A stretch of DNA of 44,999 bases, from positions 1 through 44,999 of the IMG/VR virus record IMGVR_UViG_3300047550_007046. The stretch is one strand, 5' to 3'. The notes beneath the pieces are model-generated. The model was not told where the DNA came from. It did no database searches and saw only the letters and a program-made list of their open reading frames with translations. Positions 7,683-15,569 of this stretch are shown here, one piece after another. Numbering within the stretch: the first letter of the stretch is position 1; every line of letters begins with the position of its first letter. The stretch is from a virus. The translations under genes and the position numbers were made by a program.

Positions 7683-9277
7683 CTTCTGAAATGATCCATA
7701 TAGATGAATCAGCAGATGAGCCTGAGATTGAAGATATCAACTACTATCAGGTAATATCTAAAATTGAAAATAATGATCCATTTAAAAAAGTAAATTTTTC
7801 TTCTCTTTCTCAAAAAATGAAAAGAAAGGCATCTAGATTATCTAAAAGATATGAAGGAATTGATGGTGTAGGCACTAAGTATATAGATCCAGAAGAGCTT
7901 GATGGATATTCATTATATGATATAGTATCCCCACCCTATGATCTAGATAATCTTGCTGGATTATATGATACTAGCGCAATACATAATGCAGCAGTAAATG
8001 CAAGAGTTATGAATACTGTTGGTCTTGGCTATAAATTTGTAGAGACAACAAAAGCAAGAAGAAAAATTGAAAAAACTCAAGCATCGCCTGAAAAATTGTC
8101 AAGAGCAAGAAAAACAATACAGGATGCTAGAGAAGAACTCGAAGATATATTTGAAAATTTAAATCAAGAAGAAACTTTTATTGAAACAATTATAAGAGTT
8201 TGGCTTGATGTTATGACAACTGGTAATGGATATCTTGAAATAGGTAGAAATAATAGTGGAAAAATTGGATATATTGGCCATGTCCCATCAACATTAGTCC
8301 GTGTAAGACGGAAAAGAGATGGGTATGTTCAAATAGCGAAAAGTAATAAAATACAAGCAGTCTTTTTTAGAAATTTTCAAGATACCGAAACACAGGATCC
8401 AATAAATACAGACCCCAGACCAAATGAATTAATTCATTTTAAAGTCTATTCTCCAAATAATACATATTATGGAATACCACCAGCAATATCAGCAGCTGCT
8501 GCAATTGTTGGTGATAAATTTGCAAAAGAGTATAATATTGATTATTTTGAGAATAAAGCTATACCTAGATATGCTGTCCTTGTGAAAGGAGCAAAATTAA
8601 GCAATAAATCAAAACAAGAACTTGTAAATTATTTCAGACAAGAGGTTAAGGGTAGAAATCACGGAACCCTTGTAATTCCAATACCAGCATCTATTGGGCA
8701 AAATGCAGATATTAAATTTGAAAAACTTGAAGCATCGATTCAGGATGCCTCTTTTGATAAATATAGAAAATCAAATAGAGATGAAATTCTTGTAGCTAAT
8801 AGAGTGCCGGCACCAAAAGTTGGTGTGTATGATAATGCAAACTTGGCTGTATCTCGTGATGCTGATAAAACTTTTAAAACACAGGTAATTGGCCCAGATC
8901 AAGCATTAATTGAAAAAAAATTAAATAGATTAATTGCTGAATTTACCGATATTCTTAAAATAGAATTTGAAAGAATAGATCTAGTTGATGAAGACATTCA
9001 ATCTAGAATATATGATAGATACTTAAGAACTGAGGTTGTATCGCCAAATGAAGTTAGAAGTCAGTTGGGGATGCCAGAAAGATCAGACGGTGATGATGTT
9101 TTGCCGTTCCCTACTAAGGCCAAAAAGGAAGATGGACCTGGGGCGTTTAATTCAAATAATCAATCAGCATTTCCGCCAAGAGCGCAATCTGATAGAAGCA
9201 CAGAGCCAGATTCTCAAGTAGATTCTGGAGACCAGGCTGAAAGAGGTCAAAATCAAGATCAAAATTCGGAGGAATAA
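7679..9277 (+). CDS. Phage portal protein (PBSX/HK97-like)
   Basis: A 532-residue protein that should form the dodecameric ring through which DNA enters and leaves the head. It shows the portal pattern: a wing region with TGNGYLEIGRN near residue 180, HVPSTLVRVRR, the NELIHFKVYSPNNTYYGIPP stretch (about 258-277), a helical stem and crown (VPAPKVGVYDNANLAVSRDADKTF), and VSPNEVRSQLGMPERSDGDD near residue 455. The C-terminal ~55 residues are Gln/Ser-rich and disordered. It lies directly before the head protease and capsid genes. No terminase gene lies just upstream, which is unusual; the space is taken by nrdJ and a glycosyltransferase. Confidence 0.93.
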   Translation: MTSEMIHIDESADEPEIEDINYYQVISKIENNDPFKKVNFSSLSQKMKRKASRLSKRYEGIDGVGTKYIDPEELDGYSLYDIVSPPYDLDNLAGLYDTSAIHNAAVNARVMNTVGLGYKFVETTKARRKIEKTQASPEKLSRARKTIQDAREELEDIFENLNQEETFIETIIRVWLDVMTTGNGYLEIGRNNSGKIGYIGHVPSTLVRVRRKRDGYVQIAKSNKIQAVFFRNFQDTETQDPINTDPRPNELIHFKVYSPNNTYYGIPPAISAAAAIVGDKFAKEYNIDYFENKAIPRYAVLVKGAKLSNKSKQELVNYFRQEVKGRNHGTLVIPIPASIGQNADIKFEKLEASIQDASFDKYRKSNRDEILVANRVPAPKVGVYDNANLAVSRDADKTFKTQVIGPDQALIEKKLNRLIAEFTDILKIEFERIDLVDEDIQSRIYDRYLRTEVVSPNEVRSQLGMPERSDGDDVLPFPTKAKKEDGPGAFNSNNQSAFPPRAQSDRSTEPDSQVDSGDQAERGQNQDQNSEE

Positions 9278-9279
9278 TA

Positions 9280-9540
9280 ATGAGTGCAATAGTTTATAGC
9301 AATGGAAATCTGCAAGATACTGACGGTGAAATTCAGTTTACTGGTCATACTACTGATTTATATATTGCAAGTAAAGATACAAATCATTGGATAGAAATTA
9401 AGTTAAATGGTGGTCCACATTCTGTGTGGATACCAGATGGAAACTCGCATCAGCACGGGTATATCCATATTCCTGGAGACTATACAAAAATTGAAGTAAT
9501 GACAGCAGGATCAGCGGTTGCTGTTTATGCTGTTGGATGA
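9280..9540 (+). CDS. Small beta-rich head-module protein, possible decoration protein
   Basis: An 86-residue protein predicted to be nearly all beta (DLYIASKDTNHWIEIKLNGG, then HSVWIPDGNSHQHGYIHIPG and a hydrophobic end, AVAVYAVG). It has no Cys and no membrane segment. It starts 2 bases after the portal stop with a GGAGG site. The location between portal and protease suggests a structural or decoration role, but that is only inference from position. Confidence 0.6.
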   Translation: MSAIVYSNGNLQDTDGEIQFTGHTTDLYIASKDTNHWIEIKLNGGPHSVWIPDGNSHQHGYIHIPGDYTKIEVMTAGSAVAVYAVG

Positions 9541-9577
9541 TTGTTTTAAAATAAAATAGGATATAATATATAATATT

Positions 9578-11146
9578 ATGGAAAATTTTAATTTATCATT
9601 TCCAATATCCTTTATTAAGAAGGAAGAAAGAATAGTTTCTGGAATAGCTACTGCTGATAATATAGATAAATCTGGAGATTTAGTAGATTTTACTGCATCT
9701 CTTGATGCTTTTAAAAACTGGGCAGGGAATATAAGAGAGATGCACTCTCCAATTGCTGTTGGTAAGGCAATTAATTATGAGCCTGTAACAATTCAAGATG
9801 ATGATGGAAAGTCATTTAATGCGATTAGAGTTGATGCATATATTTCTAAAGGAGCTCAAGATACTTGGGAAAAGGTTCTTGACGGAACCCTTAGATCCTT
9901 TTCTATTGGTGGGAGGATCATCCAAAGGGAAATGGATTCTAATAAAATGTTTCGAGGGCGACCTGTTTCAATTATTAAAAAATATGAACTTGGTGAACTC
10001 AGTCTTGTAGATAACCCAGCAAATGCCATGGCTGTCATCGATATTGTAAAAATGTCAAGTGACGGGGATTATGATTACATATTGAAAATAGCTTGTGAAG
10101 ATATTAATTTAACAATACCAGAATCAGTACAGCGAATGGCAAGAGTTGGTCTTGAACAAAGAAAAGAGCATGGTCGTGGCGGTACAAGCGTTGGTCTTGG
10201 ATCTGCCCGTAGATTAGCCGCTGGTGGCACTGCAAGCCCTGAATTTGTTAGAAAAGTTGCAAGATACTTCCCTAGACATGCTGTTGATTTAAGAGCAACA
10301 GGTGCAAATCCTGGTGATGATGGTTACCCCTCAAATGGAAGAATTGCTTGGAATCTATGGGGTGGGACACCTGGCTGGGTCTGGGCAAGATCAAAAGTCC
10401 GTCAGTTGGATAACTGTACAACTAAATTAGATGATATAGATTTTCAAAAAACATGCTCTTGTGGATGCGGTGCATGTGAAGAGTATGATATTCTAAAAGA
10501 ATTCGATTCTGCATCAATAGATTTTACATCTGAAGAAATGATTCAAGTAATAGATAATATACTTAAATTTAATACTACAGATAATTTGCAGATTGATGAT
10601 AATTATGATAAGGTAAATAGCATGGAATCGTCTACTCCTGATCCCAAACCAGAAGATATTGTAGACAGTAAACTTTCATTGATGAAGAGATTCATCAACT
10701 GGCTTGTCCCTGATACTCCTCAGGGGGATACCGAAATCGTTGCTTCAACCGATATAGTTGAAGCGGGAAATGACAATTTGGAGGAACAAATGGATATTGA
10801 AATTCTAAAAGAAGCTCTGAGTTCTGTCATTGATCAAAGGCTTACTGATTTTGCCGCTTCTATAAAAGAAGAGGTTGATGCAACAGTTAATGCCAAGATT
10901 GATGAATTAACTAAGAGTTTTGAAATTAAGAATTCAGAACTTGCTGAGAAGCTTGAGAATACTGAAAAGTCTCTTGCTGAGCAAGAAAATAAGGTTGAGG
11001 CTATTGCTTCAACTGGTGCAATCAAGAAAAGCGTTGACCCCGAAGAGGATGATGAGGAAGAACTTGTTAAGTCTGAATCTAAATCTTTCTGGGGAAATAT
11101 TTACCTGCCTGAGGGTTTAGTCAAGTCCCTTGGGTATAAGTCGTGA
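9578..11146 (+). CDS. Prohead protease fused to a phage accessory domain and a scaffold-like coiled coil
   Basis: A 522-residue multidomain protein. Residues 1-165 form an XkdF/S78-type head-maturation protease. Probable catalytic residues are His56 (REMHSPIAVGKA) and Ser109 (LRSFSIGGRI), followed by ELSLVDNPAN. Residues ~185-280 are a domain (RKEHGRGGTSVGLGSARRL ... GYPSNGRIAWNLWGG) that I recall from phage protease fusions and that has no known function. A CSCGCGAC cysteine cluster (10454-10477) follows. Residues ~400-500 are an acidic coiled coil typical of scaffolding delta-domains. No separate scaffold gene lies between this and the capsid gene, so the C-terminus probably scaffolds capsid assembly. 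A weak -10 (TATAAT at 9562) precedes the gene. Confidence 0.88.
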   Translation: MENFNLSFPISFIKKEERIVSGIATADNIDKSGDLVDFTASLDAFKNWAGNIREMHSPIAVGKAINYEPVTIQDDDGKSFNAIRVDAYISKGAQDTWEKVLDGTLRSFSIGGRIIQREMDSNKMFRGRPVSIIKKYELGELSLVDNPANAMAVIDIVKMSSDGDYDYILKIACEDINLTIPESVQRMARVGLEQRKEHGRGGTSVGLGSARRLAAGGTASPEFVRKVARYFPRHAVDLRATGANPGDDGYPSNGRIAWNLWGGTPGWVWARSKVRQLDNCTTKLDDIDFQKTCSCGCGACEEYDILKEFDSASIDFTSEEMIQVIDNILKFNTTDNLQIDDNYDKVNSMESSTPDPKPEDIVDSKLSLMKRFINWLVPDTPQGDTEIVASTDIVEAGNDNLEEQMDIEILKEALSSVIDQRLTDFAASIKEEVDATVNAKIDELTKSFEIKNSELAEKLENTEKSLAEQENKVEAIASTGAIKKSVDPEEDDEEELVKSESKSFWGNIYLPEGLVKSLGYKS

Positions 11147-11163
11147 GAGGAGGAATACAAAGA

Positions 11164-12195
11164 ATGACTACTCAAGAAGAAATTTTATCTAAGGCTAATG
11201 AGGTCACTACGAGCGTTGTTGGAAACGCTTCTGGTGGTCTTCTTAATGCCGAGCAGGCCAATCGCTTTCTTGATTTTGTGATTGATCAGTCTGTTCTTAT
11301 GCGCAATGCTCGTGTTGTGCGTATGCGAACCCCGTCGATGGATATCGACAAACTGTCGGTTGGAACTCGTTTGCTTGCAAAGGCAACTGAGGCTACCGAC
11401 ACCGGCTCAAATGCAGCCGTTACTTTTAGTAAGGTCTCGTTGTCAAGCGTTAAGTTGCGCTTGGATTGGGAGATCAGCACTGAGTCCCTTGAGGACAACA
11501 TTGAGGGGCCGTCGCTTGAGGATCATATTGCTCAGGTGATGGCTCGTCAGACTGCCAATGATATGGATGATCTGCTTATTAATGGCAATACCTCATCTGC
11601 AAACGCTCTGCTTAAGGCACTTGACGGTTATGTTAAGCTTGCCCTTGCTAATGGCGTAACTGTTGATGAGGCTGGAGATAATGTCTCGCGTTCGACGTTC
11701 GACAGAATTCTTCGTAATATGCCGACGAAGTACCTGCAGCAGAGAAATCAGCTCCGCTACTTTAGCGGTCCTGGGCTTGTTCAGGATGCTATCTATAGCC
11801 TTGGCAATCCCAACTCTGCTACTGAAGCAACCGCTGGCGCTCCGTCGCCCGGCTCTACTGTTGGCGATGCCGCATTCCTTCAGGGTGCAATGCGTGCTAA
11901 TGGTGGTCCTGGAGCTACGGGTCTTGCCCCCTATGGCATCCCGCTGGTTGAGGTTCCTTTAATGCCTGAGGCTGTCTCTGGTGACTATTCTGGAGCTGCC
12001 GGTTCCCATGGGTATATTGAATTGACCTTCCCCAACAATAGAATTGTTGGCATCCACAGAGATATTACTGTGTATCGTCAGTTCCAGCCCAAGACCGACA
12101 CTATTCAGTACACCCAGTATATGAGAGTCGCTTCTCAGATTGAGAATGCTGCTTCTTATGTCATTGCAAAGAACGTCAAGCTTCGTAGCTTGTGA
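11164..12195 (+). CDS. Major capsid protein, HK97 fold
   Basis: A 343-residue shell protein. Features of the fold include the N-arm helix (LLNAEQANRFLDFVIDQSVL), the E-loop region (VGTRLLAKATEATDTGSNAA), a spine helix (SLEDHIAQVMARQTANDMDD), and a C-terminal P/A-domain stretch (NRIVGIHRDITVYRQFQPKT). The ATG at 11164 follows a strong GAGAGGAGG site; an in-frame GTG at 11143 overlaps that site and is rejected. Codon use is visibly different from the neighbours (CGT/CGC for Arg and more G/C at third positions, against AGA elsewhere), as expected for a very highly expressed gene. A terminator hairpin follows. Confidence 0.93.
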   Translation: MTTQEEILSKANEVTTSVVGNASGGLLNAEQANRFLDFVIDQSVLMRNARVVRMRTPSMDIDKLSVGTRLLAKATEATDTGSNAAVTFSKVSLSSVKLRLDWEISTESLEDNIEGPSLEDHIAQVMARQTANDMDDLLINGNTSSANALLKALDGYVKLALANGVTVDEAGDNVSRSTFDRILRNMPTKYLQQRNQLRYFSGPGLVQDAIYSLGNPNSATEATAGAPSPGSTVGDAAFLQGAMRANGGPGATGLAPYGIPLVEVPLMPEAVSGDYSGAAGSHGYIELTFPNNRIVGIHRDITVYRQFQPKTDTIQYTQYMRVASQIENAASYVIAKNVKLRSL

Positions 12196-12220
12196 TCTTA
12201 GGCTGTTATAGTTACAACCT

Positions 12221-12259
12221 AAAGCATGATGCCCCAGAAAATCTGGGGCATTATGCTTT
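12221..12259 (+). terminator. Strong hairpin after the major capsid gene
   Basis: Two 18-base arms (12221-12238 and 12242-12259) pair fully except for one G-U wobble around an AAA loop. The arms centre on ATGCCCCAGA / TCTGGGGCAT. The U-tract is poor (TATATAAAAAT), so it may be a partial terminator or a 3' mRNA-stabilising structure. A smaller stem (TTAGG / CCTAA, 12209-12221) precedes it. A new promoter begins 18 bases after it. Confidence 0.7.
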
Positions 12260-12276
12260 ATATAAAAATATTAATG

Positions 12277-12285
12277 TGGTATAAT
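12277..12285 (+). promoter_or_regulatory. Extended -10 promoter TGGTATAAT
   Basis: A perfect extended -10 element, identical to that at 4019. The spacer to the ATG at 12293 is exactly 7 bases (CTTTTTT), and there is no Shine-Dalgarno, so the downstream gene should be leaderless. It lies directly after the capsid hairpin, so the capsid and the following genes appear to be separately transcribed. Confidence 0.65.
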
Positions 12286-12292
12286 CTTTTTT

Positions 12293-12628
12293 ATGAGTGA
12301 TAATATAGTTAAATCTGATGATGTTGTTTCAAAAAAAACATCTTCTACAAATAAAAAAACAAATGTAAAAGATGAAATAGATATAGTCACTGAAAATTCT
12401 AAGAAGAGTCCAGTACCAAAGAAAAAAGTTGCAAACGCATCTCCTGGGAAAAAGTTTGTATATTTTTCATCTGGGTCTGCATATGTAACCAAGTCTGGAT
12501 TCAGATTTACAACTGAAAATAGAATATATGAATTAGATTCTGAAGAGGCTGACTATCTTTTAAGTCTTGATAATTTTAGACTTCCTGATCAATTAGAACT
12601 GGAAGACTATTATAAGGAGAATAACTAA
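12293..12628 (+). CDS. Hypothetical protein with disordered Lys/Ser-rich N-terminus
   Basis: A 111-residue protein. The first ~55 residues are low-complexity and basic (Lys, Ser, Thr, Val) and probably disordered. The C-terminal half is a small folded region (FVYFSSGSAYVTKSGFRFTT, then RIYELDSEEADYLLSLDNFR). Phage head modules often have a similar short protein after the capsid gene, but I do not recognise a family. It is probably leaderless. It ends with a one-base overlap onto the next gene. Confidence 0.65.
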   Translation: MSDNIVKSDDVVSKKTSSTNKKTNVKDEIDIVTENSKKSPVPKKKVANASPGKKFVYFSSGSAYVTKSGFRFTTENRIYELDSEEADYLLSLDNFRLPDQLELEDYYKENN

Positions 12629-13011
12629 TGGCTGGAAATCTTAGTGATTATTTAGAGAATAAATTATTGGATCACTTCCTCAGCACGACTTCGTATACGA
12701 TGCCCGCAGATGTTTATGTAGCACTTTATACTGTTGCCCCGAACGATGCTGGCGGTGGAACTGAAGTGACTGGCGGTTCATATGCAAGACAGACTGCTAC
12801 ATTTGACGCTGCATCTAGTGGTGCAACTCAAAATAGTGCAAATATTGACTTTACTAATATGCCTTCATGTACTGTTGTCGCAATTGGTGTTCATGATGCA
12901 CTGACTAGTGGTAATCTTCTTGTGCATGGCACGCTGACAGCTAATAAAACGCTTGATGCTGGCGATACGCTAAGAATTGCAACAGGTGATCTTGATATAA
13001 GTATTAACTAA
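12628..13011 (+). CDS. Phage structural beta-protein, paralogue of the 36783 gene
   Basis: A 127-residue protein starting LSDYLENKLLDHFL, followed by a compact beta fold (VYVALYTVAP ... YARQTATFDAASSG ... GDTLRIATGDLDISI). It belongs to a widespread phage family annotated vaguely as a structural or tail protein. A second family member lies at 36783-37145 in the tail region. An AAGGAG site precedes the ATG. Being encoded next to the capsid gene it may decorate the head or base a fibre; the exact role is not known. Confidence 0.75.
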   Translation: MAGNLSDYLENKLLDHFLSTTSYTMPADVYVALYTVAPNDAGGGTEVTGGSYARQTATFDAASSGATQNSANIDFTNMPSCTVVAIGVHDALTSGNLLVHGTLTANKTLDAGDTLRIATGDLDISIN

Positions 13012-13026
13012 TACTAAAGGAGAGCT

Positions 13027-13374
13027 ATGGTTCAACGAAGAGAAATTATTGGTAGCGTTGTTTCCACAACTCTGTCAACTCAGATATCAAACTCTGCAAC
13101 AAGTATTAGTGTAGTCGATGGTTCTACGTTCCCATCGGGCAGTTCAAATAATTTTGTTATTGTAATTGATAGAGGATCTGTCTCTGAGGAAAAAGTTTTA
13201 TGTTCTTCAAGATCAACCAATACATTTACTGTATCACAAAGAGGCTACGATGGAACGGTAGCCCAAGCACACAATAGTGGTGCCATTGTTGATCATGTTC
13301 TAGATGCACTTGCTATGCAAGATATGAACACATCTGTATATGACAATGAAATTTTAAGATGGATGGGTATATAA
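13027..13374 (+). CDS. Stand-alone RGxxGT-type beta module, virion-associated
   Basis: A 115-residue protein built around the motif TVSQRGYDGTVAQAHNSGA preceded by a beta region (FVIVIDRGSVSEEKVLC). The same module occurs inside the large minor tail protein (near 41400 as ITVSQRGYAGSVARNH, and a diverged copy near 43530 as LERGLFGTTAASHN). A tail or fibre role is therefore likely. The short C-terminus (VYDNEILRWMGI) may be an attachment peptide. An AAAGGAGAG site precedes the ATG. Confidence 0.7.
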   Translation: MVQRREIIGSVVSTTLSTQISNSATSISVVDGSTFPSGSSNNFVIVIDRGSVSEEKVLCSSRSTNTFTVSQRGYDGTVAQAHNSGAIVDHVLDALAMQDMNTSVYDNEILRWMGI

Positions 13375-13375
13375 A

Positions 13376-13708
13376 ATGGCTTCTTTAACTCCTAAAACTT
13401 TATATGTAGGTAATACCTCAGGTGCTAATGTTTATACTGTTAACAGCACTGCTGGTAATTATTCTATTATTAAAAATATAAATATTTGTAATGCTAATAC
13501 TACAACTGCTAAAACTATAACCCTTCATCTAATTGCTCCTGCTGGATCTGCTGTTGAAAATAATCGTTATTTAAGTGCTCTTACTATTAATGCCAATGAT
13601 TCAATTCAAATTGATACTGGTTTAGTTTTAAGTAATGGATATTCTATATATATATCTCACACTGGAAATGTTACTGCAACAATTACTGGTGTAGAATATT
13701 TGGGGTGA
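13376..13708 (+). CDS. Small beta-sandwich virion protein
   Basis: A 110-residue Thr/Asn/Ala-rich protein, almost entirely predicted beta strands (KTLYVGNTSGANVYTVNSTA ... YSIYISHTGNVTATITGVEY). It resembles in pattern the protein encoded at 14075-14392 (similar length, same strand-rich pattern). Such proteins occur among phage fibre and decoration genes. The start is one base after the preceding stop. No catalytic motif is visible. Confidence 0.65.
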   Translation: MASLTPKTLYVGNTSGANVYTVNSTAGNYSIIKNINICNANTTTAKTITLHLIAPAGSAVENNRYLSALTINANDSIQIDTGLVLSNGYSIYISHTGNVTATITGVEYLG

Positions 13709-13713
13709 TTTAG

Positions 13714-14073
13714 TTGATTAGAAGTTTAACTACAGATAGAAGATTAGATTCTGCCGGTGTTATGGCTACCACCATGACAACAGAGGGTGATTTAATTACC
13801 CGTGATGCAACTACTTTTGCAAAATTAGGTATAGGAAGTGCCAATACTAGACTTACATCTAATGGCACTACAATTACTTGGGTTGCTGATACTCAAAATA
13901 CTGTAGTCGATGCAAAGGGTGATTTGTTAGCAGGCACTGCTGATAATACGATTGCAAAACTTTCTGTCTCTACAAATGGTACTGTACTGACAGCCAATTC
14001 TTCTGCTACCACTGGGCTTTCATGGGAAACGCCAATAGACTATACTGGTCTTATACTTGCACTAGGAGGATAA
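13714..14073 (+). CDS. Short tail/head fibre repeat protein
   Basis: A 119-residue protein with a short N-terminal segment and two copies of a classic phage fibre repeat, TEGDLITRDATTFAKLGIG and DAKGDLLAGTADNTIAKLSV, each followed by a TxLTxNxxxxTxxxW element. These repeats form trimeric beta structures in fibres. The start codon is TTG after GGGGTGA, which overlaps the preceding stop. The protein is far shorter than usual fibres and probably works with its neighbours rather than alone. Confidence 0.7.
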   Translation: MIRSLTTDRRLDSAGVMATTMTTEGDLITRDATTFAKLGIGSANTRLTSNGTTITWVADTQNTVVDAKGDLLAGTADNTIAKLSVSTNGTVLTANSSATTGLSWETPIDYTGLILALGG

Positions 14074-14074
14074 A

Positions 14075-14392
14075 GTGCCCAACGTATTTAAATCAATTTA
14101 TTATAACACTCAAGCAGCTGCCGGTAATGTTTATGTTTGCCCATCTGCTACTACTGCTATTATTATTGGAGCACAAGCAGCTAATAAAATTGCTACATCA
14201 ACTGGATTAACAATTAATTTAAGTAATACTACAAATACTTCTACAATGGTTAATAATGTTGCTATTCCTACAAATGCAGCTCTTGGATTTGTAAGTGGTA
14301 AGCTGGTTATGGAAGCTGGCGAATTTATGCAAGCTAACTGTACTGCTAATGGAGATGTTCATATAACACTTAGTGTTTTGGAGATATCATGA
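14075..14392 (+). CDS. Small beta-rich virion protein
   Basis: A 105-residue Ala/Thr-rich beta protein (VFKSIYYNTQAAAGNVYVCP ... MEAGEFMQANCTANGDVHIT). The pattern YVCPSATTAIIIGAQAAN and a final sheet suggest a jelly-roll-like or beta-sandwich domain, similar to the 13376 protein. The GTG start follows a strong AGGAGG. It overlaps the glycine-rich gene by 4 bases. Confidence 0.65.
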   Translation: MPNVFKSIYYNTQAAAGNVYVCPSATTAIIIGAQAANKIATSTGLTINLSNTTNTSTMVNNVAIPTNAALGFVSGKLVMEAGEFMQANCTANGDVHITLSVLEIS

Positions 14393-15243
14393 CAGCTGGT
14401 GGTAATGGTGGTTTTATTGGCGTAAATGCACCTGTTGGTACAAATGGTGGTTCAGGTATTTGGTCTATTGAGGATGCTGCTTTATTAAAAGCTAACGGTC
14501 AATGGCCGTCAACAGAACATGTCGTGTCAGGCGGTACAGTAACAACTGCAAATATTGGTGGTGTCAATTATAAAATACACACCTTTACATCACCAGGGAC
14601 TTTGACTGTAACAACAGTTGGATATAGTGTTCCATCAACAATGGATTATCTTGTAATCGGCGGTGGCGGAGGCGGTGTCCCTATATACGATAGTTATGGT
14701 CTATGGCAAGTAGGTGGTGGTGGCGGTGGTGCTGGTGGTATGCTATCTGGTTCAACTACGCTATTGACTGGTTCATTTCCTGTGACAGTTGGTGCTGCTG
14801 GAAGTAATGCATCTAGTGGTGGAAACACGGTATTGACTTATTCACCTGCACCATTTAACGCTATCGGAGGTGGAGCTGGTGGTATCTCAAGCACAGGAGG
14901 TACGCCTGGTGGTTCTGGTGGTGGTGGTGGCTATACCCCAGGTCCAACAGTATCTGGAGGTAACGGTACGCCAGGGCAAGGTTTCCCCGGTGGTTCTGGA
15001 GACAGCCCTGGCGGTGGTGGCGGCGGAGGTGCTGGTGGCGCTGGTGGCAACTTCCCTGCCGGTAACCCAGGCGTTGGTTCTCCCAATTCAATTACGGGTA
15101 CTGCTGTTACTTATGCAGTTGGTGGCGGTGGTGGACCTAATACTGGTCGTTCGTCAACAAGTGGGTCTGGTGGAGCTTCTGGACCAGGCGCGACAGCTCC
15201 CGGTGTTAATGGCACTGTCATTGTTAGATATAGGACATTATAA
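14389..15243 (+). CDS. Glycine-rich fibre/adhesin protein
   Basis: A 284-residue protein. Residues ~45-85 are a conserved-looking domain (YKIHTFTSPGTLTVTTVG, then DYLVIGGGGGG). About 170 residues of Gly-rich sequence with runs of up to eight Gly follow, and the end is GTVIVRYRTL. Such proteins at phage fibre tips can fold as polyglycine-II sandwiches and bind receptors, as in the T-even gp38 adhesin, though homology to gp38 is not claimed. Sequence variation in Gly-rich loops often tunes host range. It lies at the end of the capsid-proximal fibre cluster. Confidence 0.75.
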   Translation: MTAGGNGGFIGVNAPVGTNGGSGIWSIEDAALLKANGQWPSTEHVVSGGTVTTANIGGVNYKIHTFTSPGTLTVTTVGYSVPSTMDYLVIGGGGGGVPIYDSYGLWQVGGGGGGAGGMLSGSTTLLTGSFPVTVGAAGSNASSGGNTVLTYSPAPFNAIGGGAGGISSTGGTPGGSGGGGGYTPGPTVSGGNGTPGQGFPGGSGDSPGGGGGGGAGGAGGNFPAGNPGVGSPNSITGTAVTYAVGGGGGPNTGRSSTSGSGGASGPGATAPGVNGTVIVRYRTL

Positions 15244-15569
15244 TGTTATATTATTTCGCTTCACTTGATTCTGAAAATTTTGTTAATGCTGTTCATATTA
15301 TAGATGAACAAAATTGTTTAGATGAAAATGGTCAATTTAATGAAAATATTGCGATAAATTATTTAAACAATTTTCATGGTGAATCTAGATGGATTCGGAC
15401 GGAACAAGATTCTAACTTTAGATATCATTATGCTGGTATTGGCTACTATTACTACGAAGAATATGATGCCTTTGTTCCGCCAAGACCCGGAGATGATTAT
15501 ATCTTAAGTGAAGAATTTACTTGGACAGCAATAGATGTAAGACAATTTTTAGATTCAATAGAGATTTAA
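15243..15569 (+). CDS. Fibre-associated protein with YAGIGYxYYEEYDAFxPPRP motif
   Basis: A 108-residue protein. The segment FRYHYAGIGYYYYEEYDAFV followed by PPRPGDDY resembles a motif I know from marine and freshwater phage structural proteins encoded near tail fibres (YAGIGxxYDxxRDAFIxPxP). The N-terminal half contains FVNAVHIID and a small helical region. Function unknown; possibly a fibre subunit or chaperone. It shares its last 4 bases with the end of the convergent glycosyltransferase gene, and no terminator is visible between them. Confidence 0.65.
   Translation: MLYYFASLDSENFVNAVHIIDEQNCLDENGQFNENIAINYLNNFHGESRWIRTEQDSNFRYHYAGIGYYYYEEYDAFVPPRPGDDYILSEEFTWTAIDVRQFLDSIEI

Noticed and set aside
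11143-11163. In-frame GTG start for the capsid gene
   Set aside because: It overlaps the strong GAGAGGAGG ribosome-binding site that serves the ATG at 11164.
14861-15268. Overlapping long frames in the glycine-rich gene region (both strands)
   Set aside because: They come from GGT/GGA repeats; only the plus-strand Gly-rich frame has the right start, operon overlap and protein pattern.
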